A DNA stretch of 64,000 nt from JANQPA01 sp964628385 (lineage in GTDB: Bacteria > Bacteroidota > Bacteroidia > Chitinophagales > Saprospiraceae), in NCBI GenBank assembly GCA_964628385.1, contig CAZVOD010000007.1:1-64000 (forward strand), written 5' to 3'. The notes beneath the pieces are model-generated. The model saw only the letters and a list, made by a program, of their open reading frames with translations. It was not told the DNA's origin and made no database searches. Shown here in pieces: positions 17,016 to 25,088 of the stretch. The position numbers and the translations under genes were made by a program. Position 1 is the stretch's first letter. Every line of letters begins with the position of its first letter.

Positions 17016-17483
17016 ATGGAAAAGATAGATGCACTCAATCAGGTCGCTGAATTTCACCATACTTTTCAGCATCCGGTAATGGAGAAGCCTGCAATTCCAG
17101 CACCAGAGCGCTGTCAGCTGCGGGTGGCCCTACTACAGGAAGAACTCAAAGAACTCCAAAAAGCCATCGCCGATAATGATCTCCCTGAGATAGCTGATGC
17201 TTTGTGTGACCTTCAGTACGTACTCTCGGGAGCGGTACTAGAATTTGGTTTGGGGAAAAAATTTAAAGCGCTATTTGACGAAGTCCATCGCTCCAACATG
17301 AGTAAAACCTGCGCTACGCCAGAAGAAGCGGAAGCTACCCAGGCTCATTATAAAGGTAGAGGCTTTGAAAGCTATGTCAAAAAAGTTGGTGACCAATACC
17401 TGGTTTTTAGGAAAAATGACAATAAAACTTTGAAATCTGTCAATTACTCACCAGCCGACCTGAAAGGTATATTGAACACATGA
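17016..17483 (+). CDS. MazG-like nucleoside triphosphate pyrophosphohydrolase
   Basis: Product of 155 residues. Residues about 25-110 form an all-alpha NTP-PPase (MazG/HisE superfamily) domain, with the metal-binding pattern EELKELQKAI ... EIADALCDLQYVL (E-E-x-x-E, then E-x-x-D). These enzymes hydrolyse NTPs to NMP and pyrophosphate, often as house-cleaning or dNTP control; the substrate here is unknown. The C-terminal 45 residues (GFESYVKKVGDQYLVFRKND) form a small beta/helix extension. Its TGA overlaps the ATG of the following metallopeptidase-vWA gene by 4 nt (17480-17483), so the two are probably translated together. Confidence 0.8.
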   Translation: MEKIDALNQVAEFHHTFQHPVMEKPAIPAPERCQLRVALLQEELKELQKAIADNDLPEIADALCDLQYVLSGAVLEFGLGKKFKALFDEVHRSNMSKTCATPEEAEATQAHYKGRGFESYVKKVGDQYLVFRKNDNKTLKSVNYSPADLKGILNT

Positions 17484-18574
17484 CTTTAGAACAATTCAGC
17501 AAGCTAGCTATTCAATTATATTTTGAATCTCCTTTCTGGGCTTTTCCCCTTCAGCAATTGGAGCGTCGACTTCACTTTGAAGTGCAGGCCATCTCGTTGA
17601 CTCACCATGAGCTGCTGATTCCTGCTCGGGTGCCACTGGATTCAAGATCAACGGCTGAATGGTTGGGGGAATTAAAGCATGAAATCCTACATTTTATTTT
17701 CCAACACCCTATCCACAAAGCTACTTTCCCGGAAAAAGTCCTGTACGACATGGCCGCTGATCTTACTATTGATCAATACCTCGGGATGATCCCTCCTGAC
17801 CTGTCAGAAGTACTGCCCCCATTGCAATCAACGGCTTTTTGTTATAATTTTTTGAAAGAAAAAAAGGCGAAACAAGAAAATGTGGTAGCGCGTATTACGG
17901 CTTTTTACCATAAAAAAATCAATAAACACCAACTTTGGGAACAAGCTCCCCTACCTCCTGAACAAAGCCCCGCTACCCATTGGCTGGAATACGCATTGAG
18001 TCAATCTGGTGAAAGCCTCCCGGAAAGTTTAAAAGAAGCCTTATCAGAGCAGATCCACCGCTACAATACGCATCTTGGCTGGAAAGCCGCATTACGACAA
18101 ATGGCAGCGAGGAGCCAGAAAACCTATTTATACCCTTCCAGACATAAACCTTCCAGGCGATATGGCAGCCCACCCGGTAATAAGATCCGAAAAAAGCTCA
18201 GGCTGCTGATAGCAATAGATACCTCCGGTAGTATTACTAATATGGCCATTCATCGCTTTTTCGGTGCGATCCATGAGATTTACCGGCATGGCAGTGAACT
18301 AGATATAATCGAATGCGATCTGACTATACAGAGATTTTATTCTTACAATGGTCGTTTGCCTACTTTTGTAGAAGGCCGGGGAGGTACTAATTTTAATCCA
18401 CCAATTCGGTTTTTGAATCAGAATAAGAGCTACGGCGGGATGGTATATTTTACAGATGCAAAGGGATTGAAGCCCCTTTTGAGGCCGGAAAAGCCTTTAT
18501 TGTGGGTTGTTTATAATGGTAAAAAAAGGGCAGAGCTTAGAGGCTGGCCCGGGCGAAAGGTTTTTTTCAGCTAA
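17480..18574 (+). CDS. DUF2201-type metallopeptidase-like / vWA protein
   Basis: Product of 364 residues. The N-terminal domain (about 1-200) carries GELKHEILHFIFQHP, a zincin HExxH-like motif, followed by YDMAADLTIDQYL, as in DUF2201 putative metallopeptidases. The C-terminal part (about 235-364) is a vWA-like domain with an intact DxSxS MIDAS (LLIAIDTSGSITN) and GRGGTNFNPPIRFL. Such proteins are typically encoded with a MoxR-type AAA+ ATPase, which here follows 15 bp downstream. The pair probably acts as an ATP-driven remodelling or assembly machine; its target is not evident. Confidence 0.85.
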   Translation: MTLEQFSKLAIQLYFESPFWAFPLQQLERRLHFEVQAISLTHHELLIPARVPLDSRSTAEWLGELKHEILHFIFQHPIHKATFPEKVLYDMAADLTIDQYLGMIPPDLSEVLPPLQSTAFCYNFLKEKKAKQENVVARITAFYHKKINKHQLWEQAPLPPEQSPATHWLEYALSQSGESLPESLKEALSEQIHRYNTHLGWKAALRQMAARSQKTYLYPSRHKPSRRYGSPPGNKIRKKLRLLIAIDTSGSITNMAIHRFFGAIHEIYRHGSELDIIECDLTIQRFYSYNGRLPTFVEGRGGTNFNPPIRFLNQNKSYGGMVYFTDAKGLKPLLRPEKPLLWVVYNGKKRAELRGWPGRKVFFS

Positions 18575-18589
18575 AAAAGCATAAAGACT

Positions 18590-19675
18590 ATGAATCATCA
18601 ATACGGTCCTGAAGTATCCACCAGGATACTTCATCAATTATTTGATCAATTACTTTTTCCAGGAGCGGCTATTTATGAAAGTGATAGCGCATATCTACCC
18701 ATTTGTATTTGGGGAAGTGCGGGAATTGGAAAAACCAGTTTCATTAAAGATTATGCAGCAAAAAACAACATTGCTCTCGTCCATTTAGCGCTGGCCCAGC
18801 TAGAAGAAATGGGCGACTTACTTGGTATGCCACAGATACAGGACCAGAAGACCATTTTCGCCAGGCCTCAGTGGGTACCCCAAAAACTAGGACCGGGTAT
18901 TTTGCTGCTCGATGATTTTAATCGGGCTGATATACGTATCATCAAAGGAATTATGCAATTGTTACAAGATAAGCAGATGCTGGGCTGGCATTTGCCTGAA
19001 CGGTGGCGAATCGTACTGACAGCCAACCCAGATAGTGAAGATTACCAGGTGAGCATGCTGGATCAGGCCATTATCACCAGGATGATGCATTTCAGGTTAG
19101 CTTTTGACTTTCCCGCCTGGAAGAGCTGGGCCCACGAGCAGGGTCTCGAGAGCCAATGGATTGATTTTCTGGAACAGCATCCGGAAGTCTTAAACTTTCC
19201 TCCATGCACCCCCAGAACCTACGCTCAGTTCTGTCAATATGCCGCTGCGCTGAATAAGAATCAGGCTTCTATACAATTAAACCTGCTCGCTGAGAGTTTA
19301 TTGGGACCTGAAGCAGCGGCGATGCTGCTACATTGCCTAGACCAGAATCAGCAAAAACTTCCGAACCCAATGGATATTATCAATACAACAGATTTTGAAG
19401 CCGAGATAAAAGTGCCAATAGAGTTGTGGCTGAAAAGTAATAGCGGTAAGGAAGCCAATCTATTTTACCAATTGTCGGACCAAATCAAAATAAAATTACA
19501 GCAGACTTCCGGCAACCTAACTGGTAGGCAGTTAAAAAATCTAAAACGCTTTATGATGTTGGAAAAAATACCCGCTGATATTCGATTCCAAATAGCCAGG
19601 AAATGGGCAGGTATCACGCAGCCCAACCTACAACAACTGTTCAGAGACCCTGAGCTGGCACAAATGATCATGTAA
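18590..19675 (+). CDS. MoxR-like AAA+ ATPase
   Basis: Product of 361 residues. Walker A is GSAGIGKTSF, Walker B is ILLLDDFNRAD, sensor 1 is VLTANPDSEDYQVS, and the arginine-finger region is LDQAIITRMMHF. This is the MoxR/dynein-related pattern of an AAA+ ATPase that works with vWA partners. The C-terminal ~150 residues are helical. It follows the metallopeptidase-vWA gene by 15 bp and closes a three-gene cassette with the MazG-like gene. Confidence 0.85.
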   Translation: MNHQYGPEVSTRILHQLFDQLLFPGAAIYESDSAYLPICIWGSAGIGKTSFIKDYAAKNNIALVHLALAQLEEMGDLLGMPQIQDQKTIFARPQWVPQKLGPGILLLDDFNRADIRIIKGIMQLLQDKQMLGWHLPERWRIVLTANPDSEDYQVSMLDQAIITRMMHFRLAFDFPAWKSWAHEQGLESQWIDFLEQHPEVLNFPPCTPRTYAQFCQYAAALNKNQASIQLNLLAESLLGPEAAAMLLHCLDQNQQKLPNPMDIINTTDFEAEIKVPIELWLKSNSGKEANLFYQLSDQIKIKLQQTSGNLTGRQLKNLKRFMMLEKIPADIRFQIARKWAGITQPNLQQLFRDPELAQMIM

Positions 19676-19788
19676 ATACTTACTTTTATAGATCAGGAAT
19701 GGTCGCCCGTATAAAGCCTGTTTTGTTCAGTAAACCAATTATTATTTTTCTTTCTATTGATATTTTGGAGTTCGCTTTTGTAACTAAC

Positions 19789-19818
19789 ACCTGAAAAAAT
19801 AAGACTTGTTTTTCAGGT
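19789..19818. repeat. Hairpin with a half copy of the dispersed element
   Basis: GACTTGTTTTTCAGG (19803-19817) matches the left arm of the dispersed palindrome. Locally it forms a hairpin ACCTGAAAAA / TTTTTCAGGT (19789-19798 / 19809-19818) 110 nt beyond the MoxR gene. Nothing else is recognised in 19676-19976. Confidence 0.5.
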
Positions 19819-19976
19819 ACACAGCAGCCCTATAGTTCGAAAAAACTGAAGGAATAGCCTAATTTATGGTAAGTTAATTGCCAGGAGGTAAAGTCCCAAT
19901 GTCTCGATCCATCGCATTTGCAGGCCAAAAGTTGAGTTTCAAATATGCTTTAAAATTTTAAAAACATCCATAAAAA

Positions 19977-21482
19977 ATGAGACAAGCACTAATTGTATTT
20001 TTATTACTACCTACTTTTTTGATCGCTCAAAAAGCTGATGATCCGGAATTTTCTGTAAAAAAATCTACAGTAGAGCGGCAGTTGCGTTTTTTAGCTTCTG
20101 ACGAATTGAAGGGAAGAGATACCGGCTCAGAAGGCAATAACATTGCTGGTCGATATATTGCTGAGCAGCTTCGATCTTATGGATATACTCCGGCTCCGGG
20201 CCAGGATTCTTATTTTCAGACTATCGATTTTCAGAAAATCCAGGTTCCAGCGGCGGGATCCTTAAAAATTGGAGAACGTACATACACGCAGAATGAAGAG
20301 CTCTTTTTGTTTAGGGGCAATCAGCAGATGACGGAAGCCGAGGCTATTTTTGCGAACTACGGCTGGGTGGATGAGTCAACAGGTCGAAACGATTATGAAG
20401 ATCTGGATGTAGAAGGTAAGATAGTAATTGTTTTACCGGGTACGGCAGAAGGAGAAGGTGATCAGGTAGCTTTTGGCTCAGGAGCTAAAAAAGCAGAGAT
20501 CGCCAGAGAGAAAGGAGCACTTGCCTTAATTGAGTTGTATCAGTTACAAACGCCATGGCGCCTATTCAAGCGATATTTTGGCAACTCTGCTTTGGGTTTA
20601 CCAGACGAAGGATCGGAAGATGATACCACCGCTTCTGGTAATTTTCTCTATGGCTGGATACAGCCACAGCCTGATGATGAGGGCTTGAAAGCCCTACGCG
20701 GAGGAGACGGACAGGCTGTATCCATTGAGAGTAAAGGTTATGAGAAAAAGACTTACCCTTCCAGCAATATTGTAGCAGTTTTGGAAGGTACTGATCCCAC
20801 ATTAAAGGAGGAATACGTGTTACTTTCGGCTCATTATGATCACGTAGGAACCCGGCCTGCTACTGCCGGCCCCGATAGTATCTTTAATGGTGCCAGAGAT
20901 AATGCCATGGGAGTAGTTGCCGTACTTACCGCTGCCCGATCGTTAGCTGAAAAAAAGCCAAGGCGCTCCATCGTAGTACTGGCCTGTACCGGTGAAGAAA
21001 AAGGTTTGTTAGGTAGTAAATACTATGCCCAAAACCCATTGGTACCTCTGAATAAAACGATTTTTAATGCCAATACAGACGGAGCTGGTTACAACACGAC
21101 AGATGCCATCAGCATTATTGGCTGGGGCAGAACCGGAACCAACGAAGCCTTCATAAAAGGAGCAGAAGCTGTGGGTTTGTCGGTTATTAAAGACCCGGCC
21201 AAGGAGCAAAATCTGTTTGATCGTTCTGATAATTTGTCTTTCACACAAAAAGGGATACCTGCAGCCACGATCTCTCCAGCTTTTACAGACTTTGACCAAG
21301 AAATTCAGAAGTACTATCACCAGGTAGTGGATGAGGCCGATGCCATAGATTTTGACTATCTACTTAAGTATGCACAGGCTTATACTCAAATGGTACGCAT
21401 CATTGCCAATGCCAAAGATCGCCCTAAATGGGTTAAAGGAGATAAGTATGAAAAATTAGGCAAAGAGTTGTACAAAGAATAA
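19977..21482 (+). CDS. Secreted M28-family aminopeptidase
   Basis: Product of 501 residues. The signal peptide is residues 1-17 (MRQALIVFLLLPTFLIAQ). A protease-associated (PA) domain is inserted at about 110-200 (EGKIVIVLPGT, AREKGALALIEL). The co-catalytic di-zinc M28 core follows: LLSAHYDHVG (His, first ligand), GARDNAMGVVAVL (bridging Asp), CTGEEKGLLGS (catalytic and ligand Glu), NTDGAG (Asp) and the last His in KYYHQVVDEAD. It would trim N-terminal residues from peptides in the periplasm or medium. It is monocistronic with a strong terminator at 21494. Confidence 0.88.
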   Translation: MRQALIVFLLLPTFLIAQKADDPEFSVKKSTVERQLRFLASDELKGRDTGSEGNNIAGRYIAEQLRSYGYTPAPGQDSYFQTIDFQKIQVPAAGSLKIGERTYTQNEELFLFRGNQQMTEAEAIFANYGWVDESTGRNDYEDLDVEGKIVIVLPGTAEGEGDQVAFGSGAKKAEIAREKGALALIELYQLQTPWRLFKRYFGNSALGLPDEGSEDDTTASGNFLYGWIQPQPDDEGLKALRGGDGQAVSIESKGYEKKTYPSSNIVAVLEGTDPTLKEEYVLLSAHYDHVGTRPATAGPDSIFNGARDNAMGVVAVLTAARSLAEKKPRRSIVVLACTGEEKGLLGSKYYAQNPLVPLNKTIFNANTDGAGYNTTDAISIIGWGRTGTNEAFIKGAEAVGLSVIKDPAKEQNLFDRSDNLSFTQKGIPAATISPAFTDFDQEIQKYYHQVVDEADAIDFDYLLKYAQAYTQMVRIIANAKDRPKWVKGDKYEKLGKELYKE

Positions 21483-21493
21483 AGCTATCGGGA

Positions 21494-21532
21494 GGCCTGC
21501 CATCCCTTGAAAATGGCAGGCCAAACTTTTTT
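21494..21532 (+). terminator. Intrinsic terminator of the M28 peptidase gene
   Basis: A perfect 10-bp stem GGCCTGCCAT / ATGGCAGGCC (21494-21503 / 21513-21522) begins 12 nt after the stop and is followed by AAACTTTTTT. Confidence 0.88.
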
Positions 21533-21538
21533 ATAAAA

Positions 21539-21568
21539 AATCGGTACGGATAACTTTCCATACCGATT
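21539..21568 (-). terminator. Terminator on the minus strand
   Basis: AATCGGTA / TACCGATT with an additional GGA/TCC pairing in the loop. The left-hand A run gives a U tract for minus-strand transcription from the M48 peptidase gene. It stands back to back with the M28 terminator. Confidence 0.65.
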
Positions 21569-21688
21569 GAAATTGGTTTTATTTAGAGTTGAGCTTTCTT
21601 AGGGTATGACAAGATATTGCTTTTGAAGCCGAAAAAGAGCGCCCAACTTATGAGCACTCGCAGGCTAAAATTTTTACATGCGTTTATT

Positions 21689-22564
21689 TTATACCCAATT
21701 CACTTGCGGGAAATTGATATTCAGGGAATACGTGGGCGCCAATTCTCTGAGGCGCCTAATGCGTTCCGGCAATTCAGGGTGTGTACTTAGCCAGCTAGGT
21801 AAGGCTCTTTGCAGCGCATAATTTCTGGACATTCGATTTAAAACATGCAACTTCTGCAATGCATTAGCCAGGCCATCGGGGTCTCCAGTAAGCTGAACAG
21901 CGTTTAAATCAGCTTCAAACTCACGTGTTCTTGAAATAGCCAGCATCATTATGTTGCTCAGCATGGGGGCAATGATCAACAGAACGAGTCCCAGCCAGGA
22001 TACTGTTTCTATGCCCATCATCATCAGCGGAAAATTCAGCAAAAATAACAACTGACCAATAAAAGAAAAAAAGCGAATAATTCGGCCCATTATGCTGACA
22101 ACCCCCTGAAATCTCATATCATTATTTACCAGGTGGCTCATCTCATGAGCCAGCACACCTGTCATTTCACGTAGTGACAGTTGCTGCATTAATCCATTAG
22201 TAACAGCTATTGCGGCATCGTCTTTATGGCCCGTAGCAAAGGCATTAATCGCATTTGAAGGAATAAAATACACCGTGGGTACTTTATCCAGCTTTGCATT
22301 GTAAGCCAATTGTCGGACCACGTCGTATAATTGCAGTGCTTCATATTGATGCAATTTCTTGGCTTTAGCAAAGCGCATGATGTAATGAGTCGGAATACGG
22401 CTTCCCAGCACCAAAGCGGTTGTGGTGATGACAGCAGCCCATATCACTCCTTCCAGTCCAAATATTAAAAAGCTGATCAACAACGAAAGGCTGACCATAC
22501 CTATAAAGAGCAGGGAAGTGCTCCAAAAATTATATCTTTTTTGCCTAAAGAATTTTGTTGACAT
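21689..22564 (-). CDS. HtpX-like M48 membrane metallopeptidase
   Basis: Product of 291 residues. Two N-terminal transmembrane segments (about 15-50) precede the cytosolic catalytic domain with the zinc motif VLAHEMSHLVNND (HExxH) and the third ligand Glu in RTREFEADLNAVQL. Two further membrane segments lie between (about 155-200). The order and length match HtpX, which degrades misfolded membrane proteins alongside FtsH. The C-terminus includes LPSWLSTHPELPERI, a usual family tail. It follows the PLP decarboxylase gene with a 26-bp gap, so the two may be co-transcribed. I leave the symbol blank because several M48B paralogues share this layout. Confidence 0.85.
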   Translation of the reverse strand: MSTKFFRQKRYNFWSTSLLFIGMVSLSLLISFLIFGLEGVIWAAVITTTALVLGSRIPTHYIMRFAKAKKLHQYEALQLYDVVRQLAYNAKLDKVPTVYFIPSNAINAFATGHKDDAAIAVTNGLMQQLSLREMTGVLAHEMSHLVNNDMRFQGVVSIMGRIIRFFSFIGQLLFLLNFPLMMMGIETVSWLGLVLLIIAPMLSNIMMLAISRTREFEADLNAVQLTGDPDGLANALQKLHVLNRMSRNYALQRALPSWLSTHPELPERIRRLRELAPTYSLNINFPQVNWV

Positions 22565-22590
22565 TCAGTTTTTTTATTAATGAAACACCT

Positions 22591-23832
22591 TTACACTACT
22601 TGTGTTTTATACCGTTGAAACTGCTCTACAAAAGGCTTAAGCTTCTCGATAGTAACATGCTCCATTACGACGATCTTATACCAGGCCGGTTCATGATGAT
22701 CATCAGGTACTAAAGAATAAGCCTCTGCCAGTTCGGCCGGTATTTCATCAGCAGCAATAGTAACGATATTACTGAATGAATGCCGATAGTAGGCTACCTC
22801 CATTTGCTGCAGGGCCTGCTCCAGCCAAACGGTGCGCATCAACAATGTCTGGATTTTTTCATACCATGCGTATGGACCGTAGTTTTGAAGAATCATCCAC
22901 ACCGCAATTGCATTAGCCCCCGAACGGCTTCCTACCAGCGTTACATCCAATCCCTTAACATATTTGGCATTTTGGGTCAGTGTATAGTTGAGTAGACCTT
23001 TCCTAGCCAGGAAAATTCCAGTTCCGTAGGGTGCTTGCAACATTTTGTGCGCATCCAGTGCAATAGATGAAATATCCGGGTGCTCAAAAGTTAATGGATT
23101 AGCCGGATCACTGAAGGGATAAAAAAAGCCACCGTAGGCACCATCCACATGTAACCTGAAAGGCATATGGACAGCCCGAAAAGCCGCAGTGTATTGTTCA
23201 ACTTTATCGACAGACCCAAACATCGTCGTCATCATATTCACTATACCAATAGCATACTTACGCCCCCTTTTACGAGCCTCTCCAATGACCTCCTGTATGG
23301 CTACAGGATCTATTTCGCGAGTTTCTGTATTCACAGGAATCATCTCAATGTCTAACTGAAGTACATTAGCTGCTTTGACAAATGAATAATGGCTATCCTG
23401 CGAGCATAAAATGATAATCTCATCGGCGGTAGCACCGTATTCTTTCATAAAATAATTGCGATACATCCACATCGCCTGCATATTGGCTTCTGTACCTCCT
23501 GAGGCAACATAACCATCAATGGTATCTTCTTCAGCTTTGAAAATATCTTCGGCACAGATTCGAATCAGCTCCCTTTCCAACTCTTGTGTACCCGAAAAAA
23601 AGGCTTCTGATTCCTTTAAAGTGTGGCATCCTATATGATTAGGATTTTGAATAAGGGTAGAAAGGTAAGGAGCATCTGCCAAAAATGAATTATTCTTATT
23701 AAATACCTGACTATCTAGATGGGAAGCCGGTACTCCAAGAATAGCTGTCTCAAAGAAGCTTTTGTTGTGCTTTAGTGCTTCAAAAACACGACGCTTAATG
23801 TTCTCTTGTGATAGTTTTTTCCAGTTTGCCAC
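22591..23832 (-). CDS. PLP-dependent group II amino-acid decarboxylase
   Basis: Product of 413 residues of the fold-type I group II decarboxylase superfamily (glutamate/tyrosine/histidine/aromatic decarboxylases). Landmarks are DGYVASGGTEANMQAMW (PLP phosphate loop), HVDGAYGGFFYPF (Asp to the pyridine N), and SIALDAHKMLQAPYG, where the Schiff-base lysine is Lys263. VTLVGSRSGANAIAVW completes the family pattern. Substrate cannot be told from the sequence; the length is closest to short bacterial/archaeal enzymes of the MfnA/tyrosine and histidine decarboxylase kind. It lies 26 bp upstream of the M48 peptidase gene. Confidence 0.8.
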   Translation of the reverse strand: MANWKKLSQENIKRRVFEALKHNKSFFETAILGVPASHLDSQVFNKNNSFLADAPYLSTLIQNPNHIGCHTLKESEAFFSGTQELERELIRICAEDIFKAEEDTIDGYVASGGTEANMQAMWMYRNYFMKEYGATADEIIILCSQDSHYSFVKAANVLQLDIEMIPVNTETREIDPVAIQEVIGEARKRGRKYAIGIVNMMTTMFGSVDKVEQYTAAFRAVHMPFRLHVDGAYGGFFYPFSDPANPLTFEHPDISSIALDAHKMLQAPYGTGIFLARKGLLNYTLTQNAKYVKGLDVTLVGSRSGANAIAVWMILQNYGPYAWYEKIQTLLMRTVWLEQALQQMEVAYYRHSFSNIVTIAADEIPAELAEAYSLVPDDHHEPAWYKIVVMEHVTIEKLKPFVEQFQRYKTQVV

Positions 23833-24072
23833 GTATTATTTTTTTAAAGCGATTAAAAATTTCTACAAAGCTGGTCCACTAAGGAATGGAGCATTAATAA
23901 AGTGTACAAGATCTACGCAGGTGTTTTGCTGTTCAGTTAGGCAAAAAACGTAGGCGATGCAGCGCATCGACGAGGCTTTTTAACGAAACTGGGCGGCAAA
24001 AGAATAAGTAATGATGTATAATTTATTGTTGACTCATTCCTAACTATTGCTATATAAATAAAGTTCATAAAA
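23833..24072. other. Intergenic region, one small hairpin
   Basis: Between the decarboxylase start and the OsmC terminator the only structure seen is a 6-bp hairpin CGATGC-AGC-GCATCG at 23955-23969 with flanking partial complementarity and a short T run on the plus side. No gene or promoter could be fixed. Confidence 0.4.
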
Positions 24073-24100
24073 AAAGAAGCAATTTACACTGCTTCTTTTC
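24073..24100. terminator. Intrinsic terminator after the OsmC gene
   Basis: A 10-bp stem AAAAGAAGCA / TGCTTCTTTT with an 8-nt loop; for minus-strand transcription the A run on the left provides the U tract. It lies about 60 nt past the OsmC stop codon. Confidence 0.75.
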
Positions 24101-24160
24101 TATATGAATGGCCTCAATGAATCTAAAAAGTCTGTTCAGGCAATCCATTTTAGAATATTT

Positions 24161-24577
24161 TTATTTTTTTATCTCATAACCCCAGGTGATAGGCGCTGTT
24201 TTTTCTATAATTTTCCCTACGGAGCAATATTCTTCTACAGACATTTTTATTGCTTTTTCTACTTTTTTTTCGTCCAAATCTCCGGTTAGAATATAATGCA
24301 GATGAATTTTTTCAAATAACGAGGGTACTTTACCTTCCTGGCGGCTAGCTTCTACAGAAATCTCTAGGTCTTTCAGCGGCTGCCTCATTTTTTTCAAAAA
24401 ACTTACCACATCGATGGAGCTACAGGAGCCCAGGGCTGCAATCAACATTTCCATAGGTCTCATCGCATTTTCAGCGGCTCCAATACTTGCCGATCCATCA
24501 GCGTGTACTTCATGGCCTTTATCATTGGTCGCTACCATGTGGTAGTAGTCATCTTGTCTTTTGAGATGTATTTTCAT
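24161..24577 (-). CDS. OsmC-family peroxiredoxin-like protein
   Basis: From the ATG at 24577 (MKIHLKRQDDYYH) the product is 138 residues, the usual OsmC/YhfA length; an upstream frame start at 24613 is not needed. Landmarks are AMRPMEMLIAALGSCSSIDV with the reactive Cys after LGS, and the C-terminal EEYCSVGKIIEKTAPITWGYEI holding the second conserved Cys. OsmC proteins reduce organic hydroperoxides with a pair of thiols and dimerise. It is monocistronic and divergent from the riboswitch-controlled metY. Confidence 0.88.
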   Translation of the reverse strand: MKIHLKRQDDYYHMVATNDKGHEVHADGSASIGAAENAMRPMEMLIAALGSCSSIDVVSFLKKMRQPLKDLEISVEASRQEGKVPSLFEKIHLHYILTGDLDEKKVEKAIKMSVEEYCSVGKIIEKTAPITWGYEIKK

Positions 24578-24701
24578 TTCCTGATTTTTTATTTTTTCTA
24601 ACCAACAGGGCAACAGCTCTGAATAGATTTATAAAAAAGGGCTTTCCTGGCCTTGTGCGCCTCTATGATTCTTTACTAGAAAAAGATAAATTGGCAAAAA
24701 G

Positions 24702-24732
24702 TTGCATTATTTATTTACAGCAAATACATTTG
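24702..24732 (+). promoter_or_regulatory. Bacteroidota-type promoter of metY
   Basis: TTG at 24702-24704, 20-nt spacer, TACATTTG at 24725-24732, an exact match to the TAnnTTTG -7 element. Transcription would begin near 24739, about 20 nt before the riboswitch P1 stem. Confidence 0.75.
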
Positions 24733-24760
24733 CAGTACAATCATTTCTTATCCAAGAATT

Positions 24761-24887
24761 GATTTTATAGCGAAGGGTGGAGAGATCAGGCTCTGTGAAA
24801 CCCTGGCAACCTAGCTCACAAGCAAGAGCAGCTGGTGCCAAATCCTGCCTGGGGCCTAATATTGGGTAGCCAGGAAAATATAAAATC
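24761..24887 (+). promoter_or_regulatory. SAM-I (S-box) riboswitch
   Basis: The core shows the S-box signature: GGTGGAGAGATCAGGCTCTG, then TGAAACCCTGGCAACC, then GGTGCCAAATCCTGCC. Perfect 9-bp closing arms GATTTTATA (24761-24769) and TATAAAATC (24879-24887) form P1. It binds S-adenosylmethionine and should lower expression of metY when SAM is plentiful. The expression platform lies in 24888-25088; I do not see a clear GC-rich terminator with a U tract there, so control of translation or a weak terminator is possible. Confidence 0.92.
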
Positions 24888-25088
24888 ATATAGCTATGTT
24901 TTTTTCTATTCTTGTTACTTTTCTATTTGCAATTTCCTACATTTTTGTACTTAATCACACTTTTTGAAAACATTGATTTTCAGTGATTCAGCATGCTATT
25001 AGCGGTATTTTTGAGCCTAGAGTATTTAGGGTTTAAAAAGACGTTTTCTATAACTTTCACCAATTCCAATAACATTAAATTATTAAAC

